From contig DBGM01000023.1 in the NCBI GenBank assembly GCA_002295885.1, forward strand, positions 104,911 to 130,056: a stretch of DNA of 25,146 bases, written 5' to 3'. Made by a program: the position numbers and the translations under genes. The stretch comes from Phycisphaerales bacterium UBA854 (lineage in GTDB: Bacteria; Planctomycetota; Phycisphaerae; Phycisphaerales; SM1A02). Within the stretch, counting starts at the first letter, position 1. Every line of letters starts with the position of its first letter. Under the pieces are notes generated by a model that saw only the letters and a program-made list of their open reading frames with translations, was not told the DNA's origin and searched no databases. Below, piece by piece: positions 6,879 through 13,058 of the stretch.

Positions 6879-8096
6879 CGGGTCGGGCTTGAGGAAGAAG
6901 TAGTACATCCGGCCTTCGGCGTACTGGCCTCCGGCGAGAATCTCCGCGGTGGCTCCGATCCCCATGAAGATGTCCGCCCGCCCCGGGGCGTTGATGGCAC
7001 CGCCGGTGTCCTGATCGAGCATGAACTGGACGAAGGGGCGGGGGCCGCTGGACAGGGTCACCGCATCGGTGTCCACCAGGACGATCGATCCCCGCGGGAA
7101 GATCGTCTTGTCGGTGGCCAGGGACCGCTCCGCCGTCACCGGGACTCCGAGCGATCCCGCCGGCCAGCTGTCTCCGGAATACTCCTGGAAGAACACGTAG
7201 TTCTCGTTCCGGTGGATGAGCTCCTCGATGCCGTCCGGATCGCGCTGCCAGGCCCGGCGGATCGCCGGCAGGCTCAGTTCGCTCTCCTGCAGGTAGCCGG
7301 AGTCGACCATCGACCGTCCGAGTCCCGTGTAGGGACGGTCGGTCTTGCCCGCGTAGCCGAAGTACGCGATGGTTCCGTCGTCCATCCGGAGCTTGGCCGA
7401 TCCGTTCACGTGGACGATGTAGGCCGAAAGCGGATCCTCCAGCCAGACCACTTCGGTCCCGTCGAGCATGCCGGTGCGTTCGATGGTGCGCCGCGCCGGA
7501 TACGTGACGATGGTGCCGTCGGGCAGCATGCGGCCCAGCGGCTTGCCGTCGACGGGGTGCGTCGCGAGATCGTGCGGACGTCCGTAGAGCGGGGTGTTGA
7601 ACCGCTCGCTCCGCGTGCGGGAGGCGTTGAAGTCCGGTGCGTAGTAGCCGGTGAACAGCACGGTCCCGTCCCCGTCGCAGCCGACCGATTCGTAGACGTC
7701 GAATCGGCGTTCGACCTCCTCGGCGAAGGTGTCCGGGTCGGGGGTGGTCCGCATCAGCTCCCGCATGGCCACCACGGAGGCCTTGGCCTGCTCGTGGGTG
7801 ATGTTGCAGCAGGGGAACCACTGGCGGCTGGAGGGGGCGTCGTACCAGGCGATGCTCCGGTCCATGGCGTCGCCGAGGAAGACGTCCCGCTGGCTCCAGG
7901 CGGCCGCGAGGTCGGGCATGCGCTCGGGCGACCGGACCTTTCGCAGGGGCATGGTCCCGGCCGGCAGGGGGCGGTTGTAGTTCTTGGTCGCCGCGACCTT
8001 GGCCGGTTCGGCCTGCTGGCTGCATCCCGTCAGGAGGATCACGGTCGCGACCGCGATTGAAAGAGGTCCGAGAACGGGCGTGCCGGCGTGTCGCAT
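6858..8096 (-). CDS. MltA-type membrane-bound lytic murein transglycosylase (lipoprotein)
   Basis: MltA enzymes cleave the MurNAc-GlcNAc bond of peptidoglycan with 1,6-anhydro formation at the outer membrane. The 412-residue product starts with a lipoprotein signal whose lipobox is LLTGC (Cys25). The MltA barrel domain follows (LFTGYYAPDFNAS; PLYGRP; DGTIAYFGYAGKTDRPYTGLG). A C-terminal 3D domain with FMLDQDTGGAINAPGRADIFMG supplies the expected active-site aspartates. Two starts are possible. AAGGAG at 8112-8107 lies 10 bases before the ATG at 8096 but only 4 before an in-frame TTG at 8102, so I chose the ATG. It is divergent from tatA and convergent with the zinc-ribbon gene. Residues NENYVFFQEY also fit the family. 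Confidence 0.9.
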   Translation of the reverse strand: MRHAGTPVLGPLSIAVATVILLTGCSQQAEPAKVAATKNYNRPLPAGTMPLRKVRSPERMPDLAAAWSQRDVFLGDAMDRSIAWYDAPSSRQWFPCCNITHEQAKASVVAMRELMRTTPDPDTFAEEVERRFDVYESVGCDGDGTVLFTGYYAPDFNASRTRSERFNTPLYGRPHDLATHPVDGKPLGRMLPDGTIVTYPARRTIERTGMLDGTEVVWLEDPLSAYIVHVNGSAKLRMDDGTIAYFGYAGKTDRPYTGLGRSMVDSGYLQESELSLPAIRRAWQRDPDGIEELIHRNENYVFFQEYSGDSWPAGSLGVPVTAERSLATDKTIFPRGSIVLVDTDAVTLSSGPRPFVQFMLDQDTGGAINAPGRADIFMGIGATAEILAGGQYAEGRMYYFFLKPDPSFASVR

Positions 8097-8283
8097 CGTC
8101 AAGAGGCTCCTTGGTTCCAGTGTCGCAGGATGCCCTATCTATCGGCCGGAATGGCCCGAAAACACGACTTCGCGTCTGGTGAGCCCCCGATTCATTCATT
8201 GCTTCCCCCGTCGCTGGTCGACACGGTAGAATGAGGCATTCAGGCAGCATCCCGCTGCTTCGCAAACGCAAGGAATCCGTGCC
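8097..8283. other. Divergent intergenic region between mltA and tatA
   Basis: These 187 bases should contain the promoters of both genes. Ribosome sites are clear: AAGGAG at 8112-8107 on the minus strand, and AAGGA at 8270-8274 on the plus strand, 9 bases before the tatA ATG. A TAGAAT at 8227-8232 could be a -10 box for tatA, but no matching -35 hexamer is visible. I see no further structure. Confidence 0.4.
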
Positions 8284-8595
8284 ATGATCGAGTCGACCCT
8301 GCTCCCATCCGTGAACCTCGCCATCGGCCTTCCCGGCCCGACCGAGATGATCGTGCTGCTGGTCATCGGTCTGCTGATCTTCGGTCGGCGTCTCCCCGAG
8401 GTCGGCCGCAGCATCGGCCGCAGCATCGTCGAGTTCAAGCGGGGCGTGAAGGGGATCGAGGACGAGGTGGAGACCCGTTCCAGCAATCCGCCGCAGCTCG
8501 ACGATCAATCCGTGGCTCGTGGCGATTCGTCCGTGCAGGACGCAATGGGCAAGGTCATGCCTGAGTCGGATGTGCCCTCCCAGGGCAACGGCTGA
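8284..8595 (+). CDS. tatA: Sec-independent protein translocase TatA/TatB-family protein
   Basis: This 103-residue pore-forming or receptor component of the twin-arginine translocase exports folded proteins. After a 20-residue extension comes the single transmembrane helix (TEMIVLLVIGLLIFG, about 20-34). Then follow the conserved hinge and amphipathic helix (RRLPEVGRSIGRSIVEFKRGVKG), and an acidic, disordered tail. The glutamate before the helix and the FG-x-x-x-LPE motif are hallmarks. TatA, TatB and TatE cannot be told apart with certainty. The short tail and the E before the helix favour TatA; the LPE motif also occurs in TatB. The N-terminal extension is longer than in E. coli TatA, but the AAGGA at 8270-8274 supports this ATG. 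The DUF1501 protein at 19039-20334 has a twin-arginine signal and is a likely client. No tatC is in the window. Confidence 0.88.
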   Translation: MIESTLLPSVNLAIGLPGPTEMIVLLVIGLLIFGRRLPEVGRSIGRSIVEFKRGVKGIEDEVETRSSNPPQLDDQSVARGDSSVQDAMGKVMPESDVPSQGNG

Positions 8596-8635
8596 GCCGT
8601 CCCGGATGGATGACCAGAAATTTCGACGACGGGGC

Positions 8636-8641
8636 TATACT
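8636..8641 (+). promoter_or_regulatory. -10 box of the tRNA-Val gene
   Basis: TATACT lies 11 bases before the mature tRNA 5' end, with a run of nine C (8644-8652) between. No good -35 hexamer is visible at 17 bases; TGACCA at 8611-8616 is 19 bases away. Confidence 0.45.
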
Positions 8642-8652
8642 GTCCCCCCCCC

Positions 8653-8726
8653 GGGCGATTAGTTCAGTTGGCTAGAACGCACGGATCACACCCGTGAGGT
8701 CACAGGTTCGAGTCCTGTATCGCCCA
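8653..8726 (+). tRNA. tRNA-Val (anticodon CAC)
   Basis: A full cloverleaf can be folded. The seven-base acceptor stem (GGGCGAT / ATCGCCC) pairs perfectly. The D stem is GTTC/GAAC. The anticodon stem CACGG/CCGTG carries loop ATCACAC, with anticodon CAC at 8687-8689. The five-base variable loop is AGGTC, and the T stem ACAGG/CCTGT has loop TTCGAGT. The discriminator base is A8726, and CCA is not encoded. It reads the valine codon GTG, a common one in this GC-rich DNA. Confidence 0.96.
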
Positions 8727-8731
8727 CTTCC

Positions 8732-8768
8732 ACGACCCCGTTCATCGTATAGGGATGAATGGGGTCGT
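8732..8768. terminator. Long perfect hairpin between tRNA-Val and the cupin gene
   Basis: Bases 8732-8746 pair with 8754-8768 over 15 pairs (one G-T wobble) around a 7-base loop. It lies 6 bases after the tRNA and just past the stop of the convergent cupin gene, so it probably ends both transcripts. Neither side has a clear T run, so it may act as an RNA 3'-end stabiliser or processing signal rather than a classic intrinsic terminator. Confidence 0.6.
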
Positions 8769-8783
8769 CGCGTTTGGGAGAGG

Positions 8784-9155
8784 TCAGGTCGAGGTGTCCT
8801 GCTCCAGATGGACGTAGCACCGTCGCCAGGGCTGGTCATCGATCAACTTCCATTTGTGTCCGCCCCCGGTGGTGTCCTCGGCGAGGAGGATGTCGCCCGG
8901 GCGAATTATCTGCGTGTCACCCAGACGATTCGTGAACTCCAGCGTACCGGTGAGGGTGATCACGTACTGTCGCCGTGGTGCGGTGTGCCAGTCGTAGCCG
9001 CCGCCGGAATTCGTTTCTGCGAATTGGACTTCGTGGCAGTCCTGCAGATCGCTCATGACGACGACATCACCGTGCGGGATCGTTTCGACGGTCGTCGATT
9101 CGAAATGTGATTCGCCGTCCTCGCCGGTGAACAGTCTGATGATTGGAATGGGCAT
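8784..9155 (-). CDS. Small single-domain cupin protein
   Basis: This 123-residue protein has a cupin fold, a small beta-barrel that often binds a metal. Cupin motif 1 is degenerate around YDWHTAPRRQYVITLTGTLEF (54-74), where H57 and the glutamine of RRQY stand at ligand positions. The inter-motif glycine turn is RPGDILLAED, and motif 2 includes GGGHKWKL. No signal peptide or extra domain is present, so it is cytoplasmic. Cupins of this size act variously as isomerases, dioxygenases or ligand sensors, and I cannot assign a reaction. The ATG at 9155 has AGGAG close upstream. The gene is divergent from the malate:quinone oxidoreductase-like gene, but no functional link is evident. Confidence 0.75.
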   Translation of the reverse strand: MPIPIIRLFTGEDGESHFESTTVETIPHGDVVVMSDLQDCHEVQFAETNSGGGYDWHTAPRRQYVITLTGTLEFTNRLGDTQIIRPGDILLAEDTTGGGHKWKLIDDQPWRRCYVHLEQDTST

Positions 9156-9213
9156 GGGTGCTCTCCTGCATACGCCTGAAGTTTACCGGGATCGTCGGCC
9201 CGGGCTCCGCTGC

Positions 9214-9219
9214 TATGAT
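9214..9219 (+). promoter_or_regulatory. Possible -10 box of the mqo-like gene
   Basis: TATGAT lies 34 bases before the ATG at 9254 in the 98-base divergent gap. The -35 region is not recognisable. AGGAG at 9239-9243, 10 bases before the ATG, is a good ribosome site. Confidence 0.35.
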
Positions 9220-9253
9220 GCGGCCGTCCGTCAACTTCAGGAGCATTCGACCA

Positions 9254-10627
9254 ATGGAACGATCCAACTGCGACGTCTTGATCATAGGAGGCGGCATCAG
9301 CGGAACCTCGCTGCTCTATCTGCTTTCGCGTTTCACCGACATCCGATCGCTCTGTCTGATCGAGAAGTACGACCATCTGGACCCGCTGAACTCGAATGCC
9401 CACAACAACAGCCAGACACTGCACGAAGGCGACATCGAGACGAACTACTCGCTTGAGAAGGCGACGCACGTCAAGGCGGCGTCCGGTCTGACCAAGACCT
9501 TCGCCCAGCGGGTGCTGCAGGACGATTCCGTCATCCGCTGCTACGGCAAGATGCTGCTCGGCGTGGGCGAGGAGGAGGTCGAGAAGGTCACCCGTCGGCA
9601 TGCCGAGTTCAAGGAACTGTTCCCGACGATCGAGCTGTTGGATGCCCGGGGGATTGCGGATCTCGAGCCGAAGGTCGCCCTGATCGACGGCGAACTCCGT
9701 GAGGAGCCCATCGCGGCGATCCACAATCCGGAGGGATACGCGGTCGACTACGGGAAGGTGACCGAGGGATACGTCGCCGAGGCCAAGAAGGCCGAAGAAA
9801 CCGAAGTGGCCATCCATCTGTCGACGGAAGCCAAGAAGATCAGCAAGGTCGATGGCGGCTACGAGGTCGAGTGCGCCGATCGCACCATCCACGCGAAGTT
9901 GGTGGTGGTCTCCGCGGGGGCGCATTCTCTGCTGATGGCCCAGAAGATGGGCTACGGGCACAACCTTTCGGTCATGCCGGTCACGGGCAGCTTCTACTTC
10001 GCCCCCCGGGTCCTCGATCGCAAGGTCTATACGGTGCAGAACGACAAGCTGCCCTTCGCCGCGATCCACGGCGACCCGGATCTGACGGCGCCGGACAAGA
10101 CCCGGTTCGGCCCCACGGCCCTCGTGCTTCCGGTGCTCGAGCGTCACAACGCGAAGACCGCCTGGGGCTTCCTCGAGTCGTTCAACTTCGACGACGACGT
10201 GGCCGCGGTCCTGTGGGAGCTGATGAAGGACAAGGACATCCACAACTTCGTCTATCAAAACCTGGGCTACGAACTGCCGTACTTTGGCAAGCGAAGCTTC
10301 CTGAAGGCCGCACGGAAGATCATTCCGTCGATGGAGGCCCACGATCTCGAGTTCGCCGAGGGCTACACCGGCATCCGGCCCCAGCTGATCGAGAAGAAGG
10401 AGCGTCGTCTCATGATGGGGGCGGCGAAGATCGACGAGGGGGACGGCATCATCTTCAACATGACTCCGTCGCCGGGTGCGACCAGTGCCCTCGACAACGC
10501 CCGGGTCGACATGAACTCGATCGCCCGCCAGTTGGGAAGCACGATCGACGAGACGGGATTCCAGTCCCTCTTCGGAGAACCGGCCTCCGGTCCGGAGGTC
10601 ACGACCACGTCCGTCGGTCACATGTGA
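9254..10627 (+). CDS. mqo: FAD-dependent malate:quinone oxidoreductase-like protein
   Basis: Mqo oxidises malate to oxaloacetate at the inner face of the membrane and passes electrons to quinone, bypassing NAD-linked malate dehydrogenase. The 457-residue protein begins with the FAD-binding motif DVLIIGGGISGTSL (7-20; G12, G14, G17). It continues with EKYDHLDPLNSNAHNNSQTLHEGDIETNY-type sequence (39-67), PVTGSFYFAPRVLDRKVY and GDPDLTAPDKTRFGPTALVLP (near 265-300), and ends with EGYTGIRPQLI and SPGATSALDNA, the FAD-pocket end. The pattern is closest, from memory, to the epsilonproteobacterial Mqo-like branch rather than to E. coli Mqo. Related 2-hydroxyacid oxidases such as LhgO are the main alternative. 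AGGAG at 9239-9243 supports this ATG over the longer open frame. Confidence 0.8.
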   Translation: MERSNCDVLIIGGGISGTSLLYLLSRFTDIRSLCLIEKYDHLDPLNSNAHNNSQTLHEGDIETNYSLEKATHVKAASGLTKTFAQRVLQDDSVIRCYGKMLLGVGEEEVEKVTRRHAEFKELFPTIELLDARGIADLEPKVALIDGELREEPIAAIHNPEGYAVDYGKVTEGYVAEAKKAEETEVAIHLSTEAKKISKVDGGYEVECADRTIHAKLVVVSAGAHSLLMAQKMGYGHNLSVMPVTGSFYFAPRVLDRKVYTVQNDKLPFAAIHGDPDLTAPDKTRFGPTALVLPVLERHNAKTAWGFLESFNFDDDVAAVLWELMKDKDIHNFVYQNLGYELPYFGKRSFLKAARKIIPSMEAHDLEFAEGYTGIRPQLIEKKERRLMMGAAKIDEGDGIIFNMTPSPGATSALDNARVDMNSIARQLGSTIDETGFQSLFGEPASGPEVTTTSVGHM

Positions 10628-10639
10628 AAAGACAGGAAA

Positions 10640-10664
10640 GGGGACGGTGCGGAACACCGTCCCC
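10640..10664. terminator. Perfect 10-bp hairpin, probable bidirectional terminator
   Basis: GGGGACGGTG (10640-10649) pairs perfectly with CACCGTCCCC (10655-10664) around a 5-base loop. It begins 13 bases after the mqo-like stop codon. Read on the minus strand it is followed by a T-rich stretch (CTTTCCTGTCTTTT), a good intrinsic terminator for the small minus-strand gene. Read on the plus strand there is no T run. Confidence 0.7.
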
Positions 10665-10695
10665 GGAACCGGGCGATTCGCTTCCCCAGATTGAT

Positions 10696-10896
10696 TCAGC
10701 GGAGGCCTGCGTTCTCGACGATGCAGGCGGTGGCCTCGGCTTCGGTCCAGCCGTAGCCGTGGAGCTCGATCAGGTCGTGCCGGGAGGTGTTGCTGACCTT
10801 CAGCATCTCCCCCAGACCCAGGTCGTACACCCGCTCGACTTCGGCCAGTCGGGCCAGGACGCGGTCGTACCAGATTGGAAACTCGATCGAAGGCAT
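10696..10896 (-). CDS. Small protein of unknown function
   Basis: I do not recognise this 66-residue product. Nearly every codon from the ATG at 10896 ends in G or C, matching the neighbours, while the in-frame extension back to a GTG at 10971 loses that bias. The real start is therefore near 10896. The sequence is acidic and helical, with a W-Y pair (IWYDRVLARL, about 8-17) and a C-terminal ELHGYGWTEAEATACIVENAGL stretch. It has no signal peptide, membrane segment or metal motif. No ribosome site precedes the ATG. Fifteen codons in another frame just upstream (10952-10905) also show strong G/C bias at third positions, so the true gene may be longer and frameshifted. The T-flanked hairpin at 10640-10664 would terminate it. 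Confidence 0.6.
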   Translation of the reverse strand: MPSIEFPIWYDRVLARLAEVERVYDLGLGEMLKVSNTSRHDLIELHGYGWTEAEATACIVENAGLR

Positions 10897-11073
10897 GTAC
10901 AGTTCTATTCGTGCCGGTAGGCCCCGGGGTTCAGAAAGATGTGCTTCTCCATGAAAGATTGCGTCGGCCACGACGAATCTCGCACTCGAAAATCAAAAAT
11001 GGGTTGAATGGGCGTGCCTCGATGCGAATCGGCCCGTTCCGCGTCGATGTATTCGGACCCAAGTTCTTTGACT
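10897..11073. other. Gap between the DCC-LMF gene and the small gene
   Basis: These 177 bases are visibly more A/T-rich than the surroundings, especially around 10985-11005 (GAAAATCAAAAATGG). They hold no convincing intact gene. The only candidate coding piece is the 15-codon run at 10952-10905. The A/T-rich core may contain the promoter of the small gene, but I cannot point to a good -35/-10 pair. Confidence 0.4.
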
Positions 11074-12999
11074 TCAGGGGCTTGACGGCGTGTCGCGGGG
11101 GATCGGCGGCGATTCGTACATCGTCCGGGAGCTCCACCAGGCCCCATTTTCCGCCCGTTGAGCGGTGTCGGTGAAGCGATATCGATCCAGTCGCCAGCGA
11201 ACGAAGCGGGAGGGGCCGGAGGGGGCGACCTCCAGCAGATCGAGGACGGGCCTGCGGCCCTCCAGGATCGCCTCCATCAGGTCCGGGAGGATGGTCCGTC
11301 CGGTGCGAACCCCCCGCTGGATCTCGGCCTTGACGTAGAGCCCGTCGAACCACATCTGCCAGTCCAGTCGCGGCATGTCCGGCAGGCAGTAGGCGGGAGG
11401 GCGGTCGAGGGGGCCCGGCTTGTCATCGAACACGATCGGTTTCCAGTTCGTCCCGTCCTCACTGGTCTCGATCCGGATTTCGGGACGTGTCGTGGTCATC
11501 GATCGGAACAGCCCGTATTGATTCGCGAAGCGCCAGGAAGCGACCGATCCCCGCCAGGTGCTCGCGACCGGCTCGCCGGACAACTGGGACCAGGCGGCGG
11601 GAAGGCTGAGGCTGAGCAGGAACACGACCACGATGGCGTTCACCGTCCGTCGGGTCGGCGCCTCGATTCGGGCCAGCCCGGTCCGGAGATTCCACCGTGA
11701 CTGCCTGGGCCAGAGCATCATCCACTGGGCGTCGTCCAGCAGGACCATGCACAGCACCAGCGAAAGCAGATTGAAGAAGCCGTAGTTGCCTGTGGCCAGA
11801 ATGGCGATCTGCAGGAGGGCCAGGAGGATGAAGGCGATGCTTCGGAACACCCGGGGGCCGAAGATCAGCAGGGGAGCGCCCAGTTCGATGGCGAACATCA
11901 CGAAGCAGCATGCCTTCTGGAACCACGCCGCGGCCTGGTGCATGTACCAGGCGGTCCACGTCGGAAGCGGCTGCGTCCAGTAGTGGTAGTCCAGTGCGGT
12001 CAGGTTGAGCCAGGTCGGATCACCGCTCTGCAGCTTCACGTAGCCCGAGAAGAACATGAAGCGGGCCAGAAGCCAGAGCAGCATCAGTCGGATGGCCGCC
12101 GAGGGGCGTCTGGCCTCCGACGCATTGAGGCGCCAGGCGAAGGGGGCCCAGAAGATCGAGACGAAGCCGACCTCCAGCAGCAGGGCGTCCCACTGGTACT
12201 GGAAGAACACGTCGCCGCCGTTGGTGATCGACAGGTAGGCGATCCAGCAGAGGGCCAGCATCGCCATGGGCAGGAGACCGGCCATCAGGAGCGTGGCGGC
12301 CACCGCCCCCGCTATCCAGAGGGTCTGGAGCATGGCGTCGCCGGCCCCGAACCAGAGCAGGGTGGGCAACTGGCCGAATCCGATGCGGGTGGACTCGAGG
12401 GCGTCGAGCCGCTCGGCGACGGGACGGATGCCGTCGCTGCCCACGAGTCCTTCGAGCTGCCAACCGGCCGAGAGGAAGGCGATGAGGTAGATCAGCCCCA
12501 GGCAGCGCAGGAACACCCGGCGGGTCAGGTGAAAGGTCGAAGGCGCCGCGACCTGTCCGTGGGCGAGTCGGCTCGCGACCTCCGCGGGGCCCCGGTTCCG
12601 GGCGGTGAACCGGTACAGGGCATCGGTGAGCAGGCGGAAGGGCGCCACGTGCTCGTGGAGCCACAGCGGCCAGCTTCGCAGGCCGACCAGCTGCTGGAGG
12701 CGGAAGAAGGCCGCGGCTCCGCGTCGCGCGGTGCCGTCGGGCTCGATCACGTGCAATGCTTCACGAAACCGTTCCTCGGGGATCCCGGGGAACTGGGAGG
12801 AGCCGGACTGGTACGAGCTCCACGCGATGTCCAGATGTCTGATGTTCCAGTAGCGCCGCATCCAGCGTCGGCAGAACCGGCAGTCGCCGTCGAAGACCAC
12901 GACCGGATTGTTCGAGGGAAGAGGGGTTTCCGGCACGAGCGAATCGCAGCCCGATCCGCAGCCTCCGCCTCCACCGTCTTGACACGAACCACAGCCCAT
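11074..12999 (-). CDS. DCC-family thiol oxidoreductase domain fused to lipase maturation factor-like membrane protein
   Basis: This 641-residue protein has three parts. Residues 1-20 are a Cys/Gly-rich leader (C3, C6, C14, C18). Residues 30-145 are a DCC (DUF393) domain with the VVVFDGDCRFCRRW signature (33-46), a predicted thioredoxin-like fold with redox pair C40/C43. From about 150 to 470 there are many hydrophobic segments, including GWQLEGLVGSDGIRP, FFQYQWDALLLEVGF and RFMFFSGYVKLQSGDPTW, which are typical of the lipase maturation factor (LMF1) family. Its soluble C-terminus (about 480-641) contains EIRIETSEDGTNWKPI and LPDMPRLDWQMWFDGL. In animals LMF1 helps lipases fold in the ER; bacterial roles are unknown. 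Fusion with a thiol-redox domain suggests disulfide handling of exported proteins. Start: ATG at 12999. Confidence 0.88.
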   Translation of the reverse strand: MGCGSCQDGGGGGCGSGCDSLVPETPLPSNNPVVVFDGDCRFCRRWMRRYWNIRHLDIAWSSYQSGSSQFPGIPEERFREALHVIEPDGTARRGAAAFFRLQQLVGLRSWPLWLHEHVAPFRLLTDALYRFTARNRGPAEVASRLAHGQVAAPSTFHLTRRVFLRCLGLIYLIAFLSAGWQLEGLVGSDGIRPVAERLDALESTRIGFGQLPTLLWFGAGDAMLQTLWIAGAVAATLLMAGLLPMAMLALCWIAYLSITNGGDVFFQYQWDALLLEVGFVSIFWAPFAWRLNASEARRPSAAIRLMLLWLLARFMFFSGYVKLQSGDPTWLNLTALDYHYWTQPLPTWTAWYMHQAAAWFQKACCFVMFAIELGAPLLIFGPRVFRSIAFILLALLQIAILATGNYGFFNLLSLVLCMVLLDDAQWMMLWPRQSRWNLRTGLARIEAPTRRTVNAIVVVFLLSLSLPAAWSQLSGEPVASTWRGSVASWRFANQYGLFRSMTTTRPEIRIETSEDGTNWKPIVFDDKPGPLDRPPAYCLPDMPRLDWQMWFDGLYVKAEIQRGVRTGRTILPDLMEAILEGRRPVLDLLEVAPSGPSRFVRWRLDRYRFTDTAQRAENGAWWSSRTMYESPPIPRDTPSSP

Positions 13000-13042
13000 C
13001 GAGGGTCATTCTAGGGACTGGGCCTTCCGCGGGGCCTGCGGT

Positions 13043-13058
13043 ATCCGGTACGCCGGAT
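13043..13058. terminator. Short hairpin at the end of the choice-of-anchor-B gene
   Basis: ATCCGG (13043-13048) pairs with CCGGAT (13053-13058) around a 4-base loop. It overlaps the stop codon of the minus-strand gene and lies in the 58-base gap before the DCC-LMF gene. No T run follows, so it is a weak terminator candidate at best. Confidence 0.3.

Noticed and set aside
8644..8652. Run of nine C before the tRNA as a phase-variation tract
   Set aside because: It lies between the -10 box and the tRNA 5' end, not in a reading frame, and length changes would have no obvious switching effect.
10905..11147. 80-codon minus-strand frame overlapping the end of the DCC-LMF gene
   Set aside because: Most of it lacks coding-type codon bias and its first part sits inside another gene. 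Only the last 15 codons look coding-like and are treated as a possible part of the small downstream gene.
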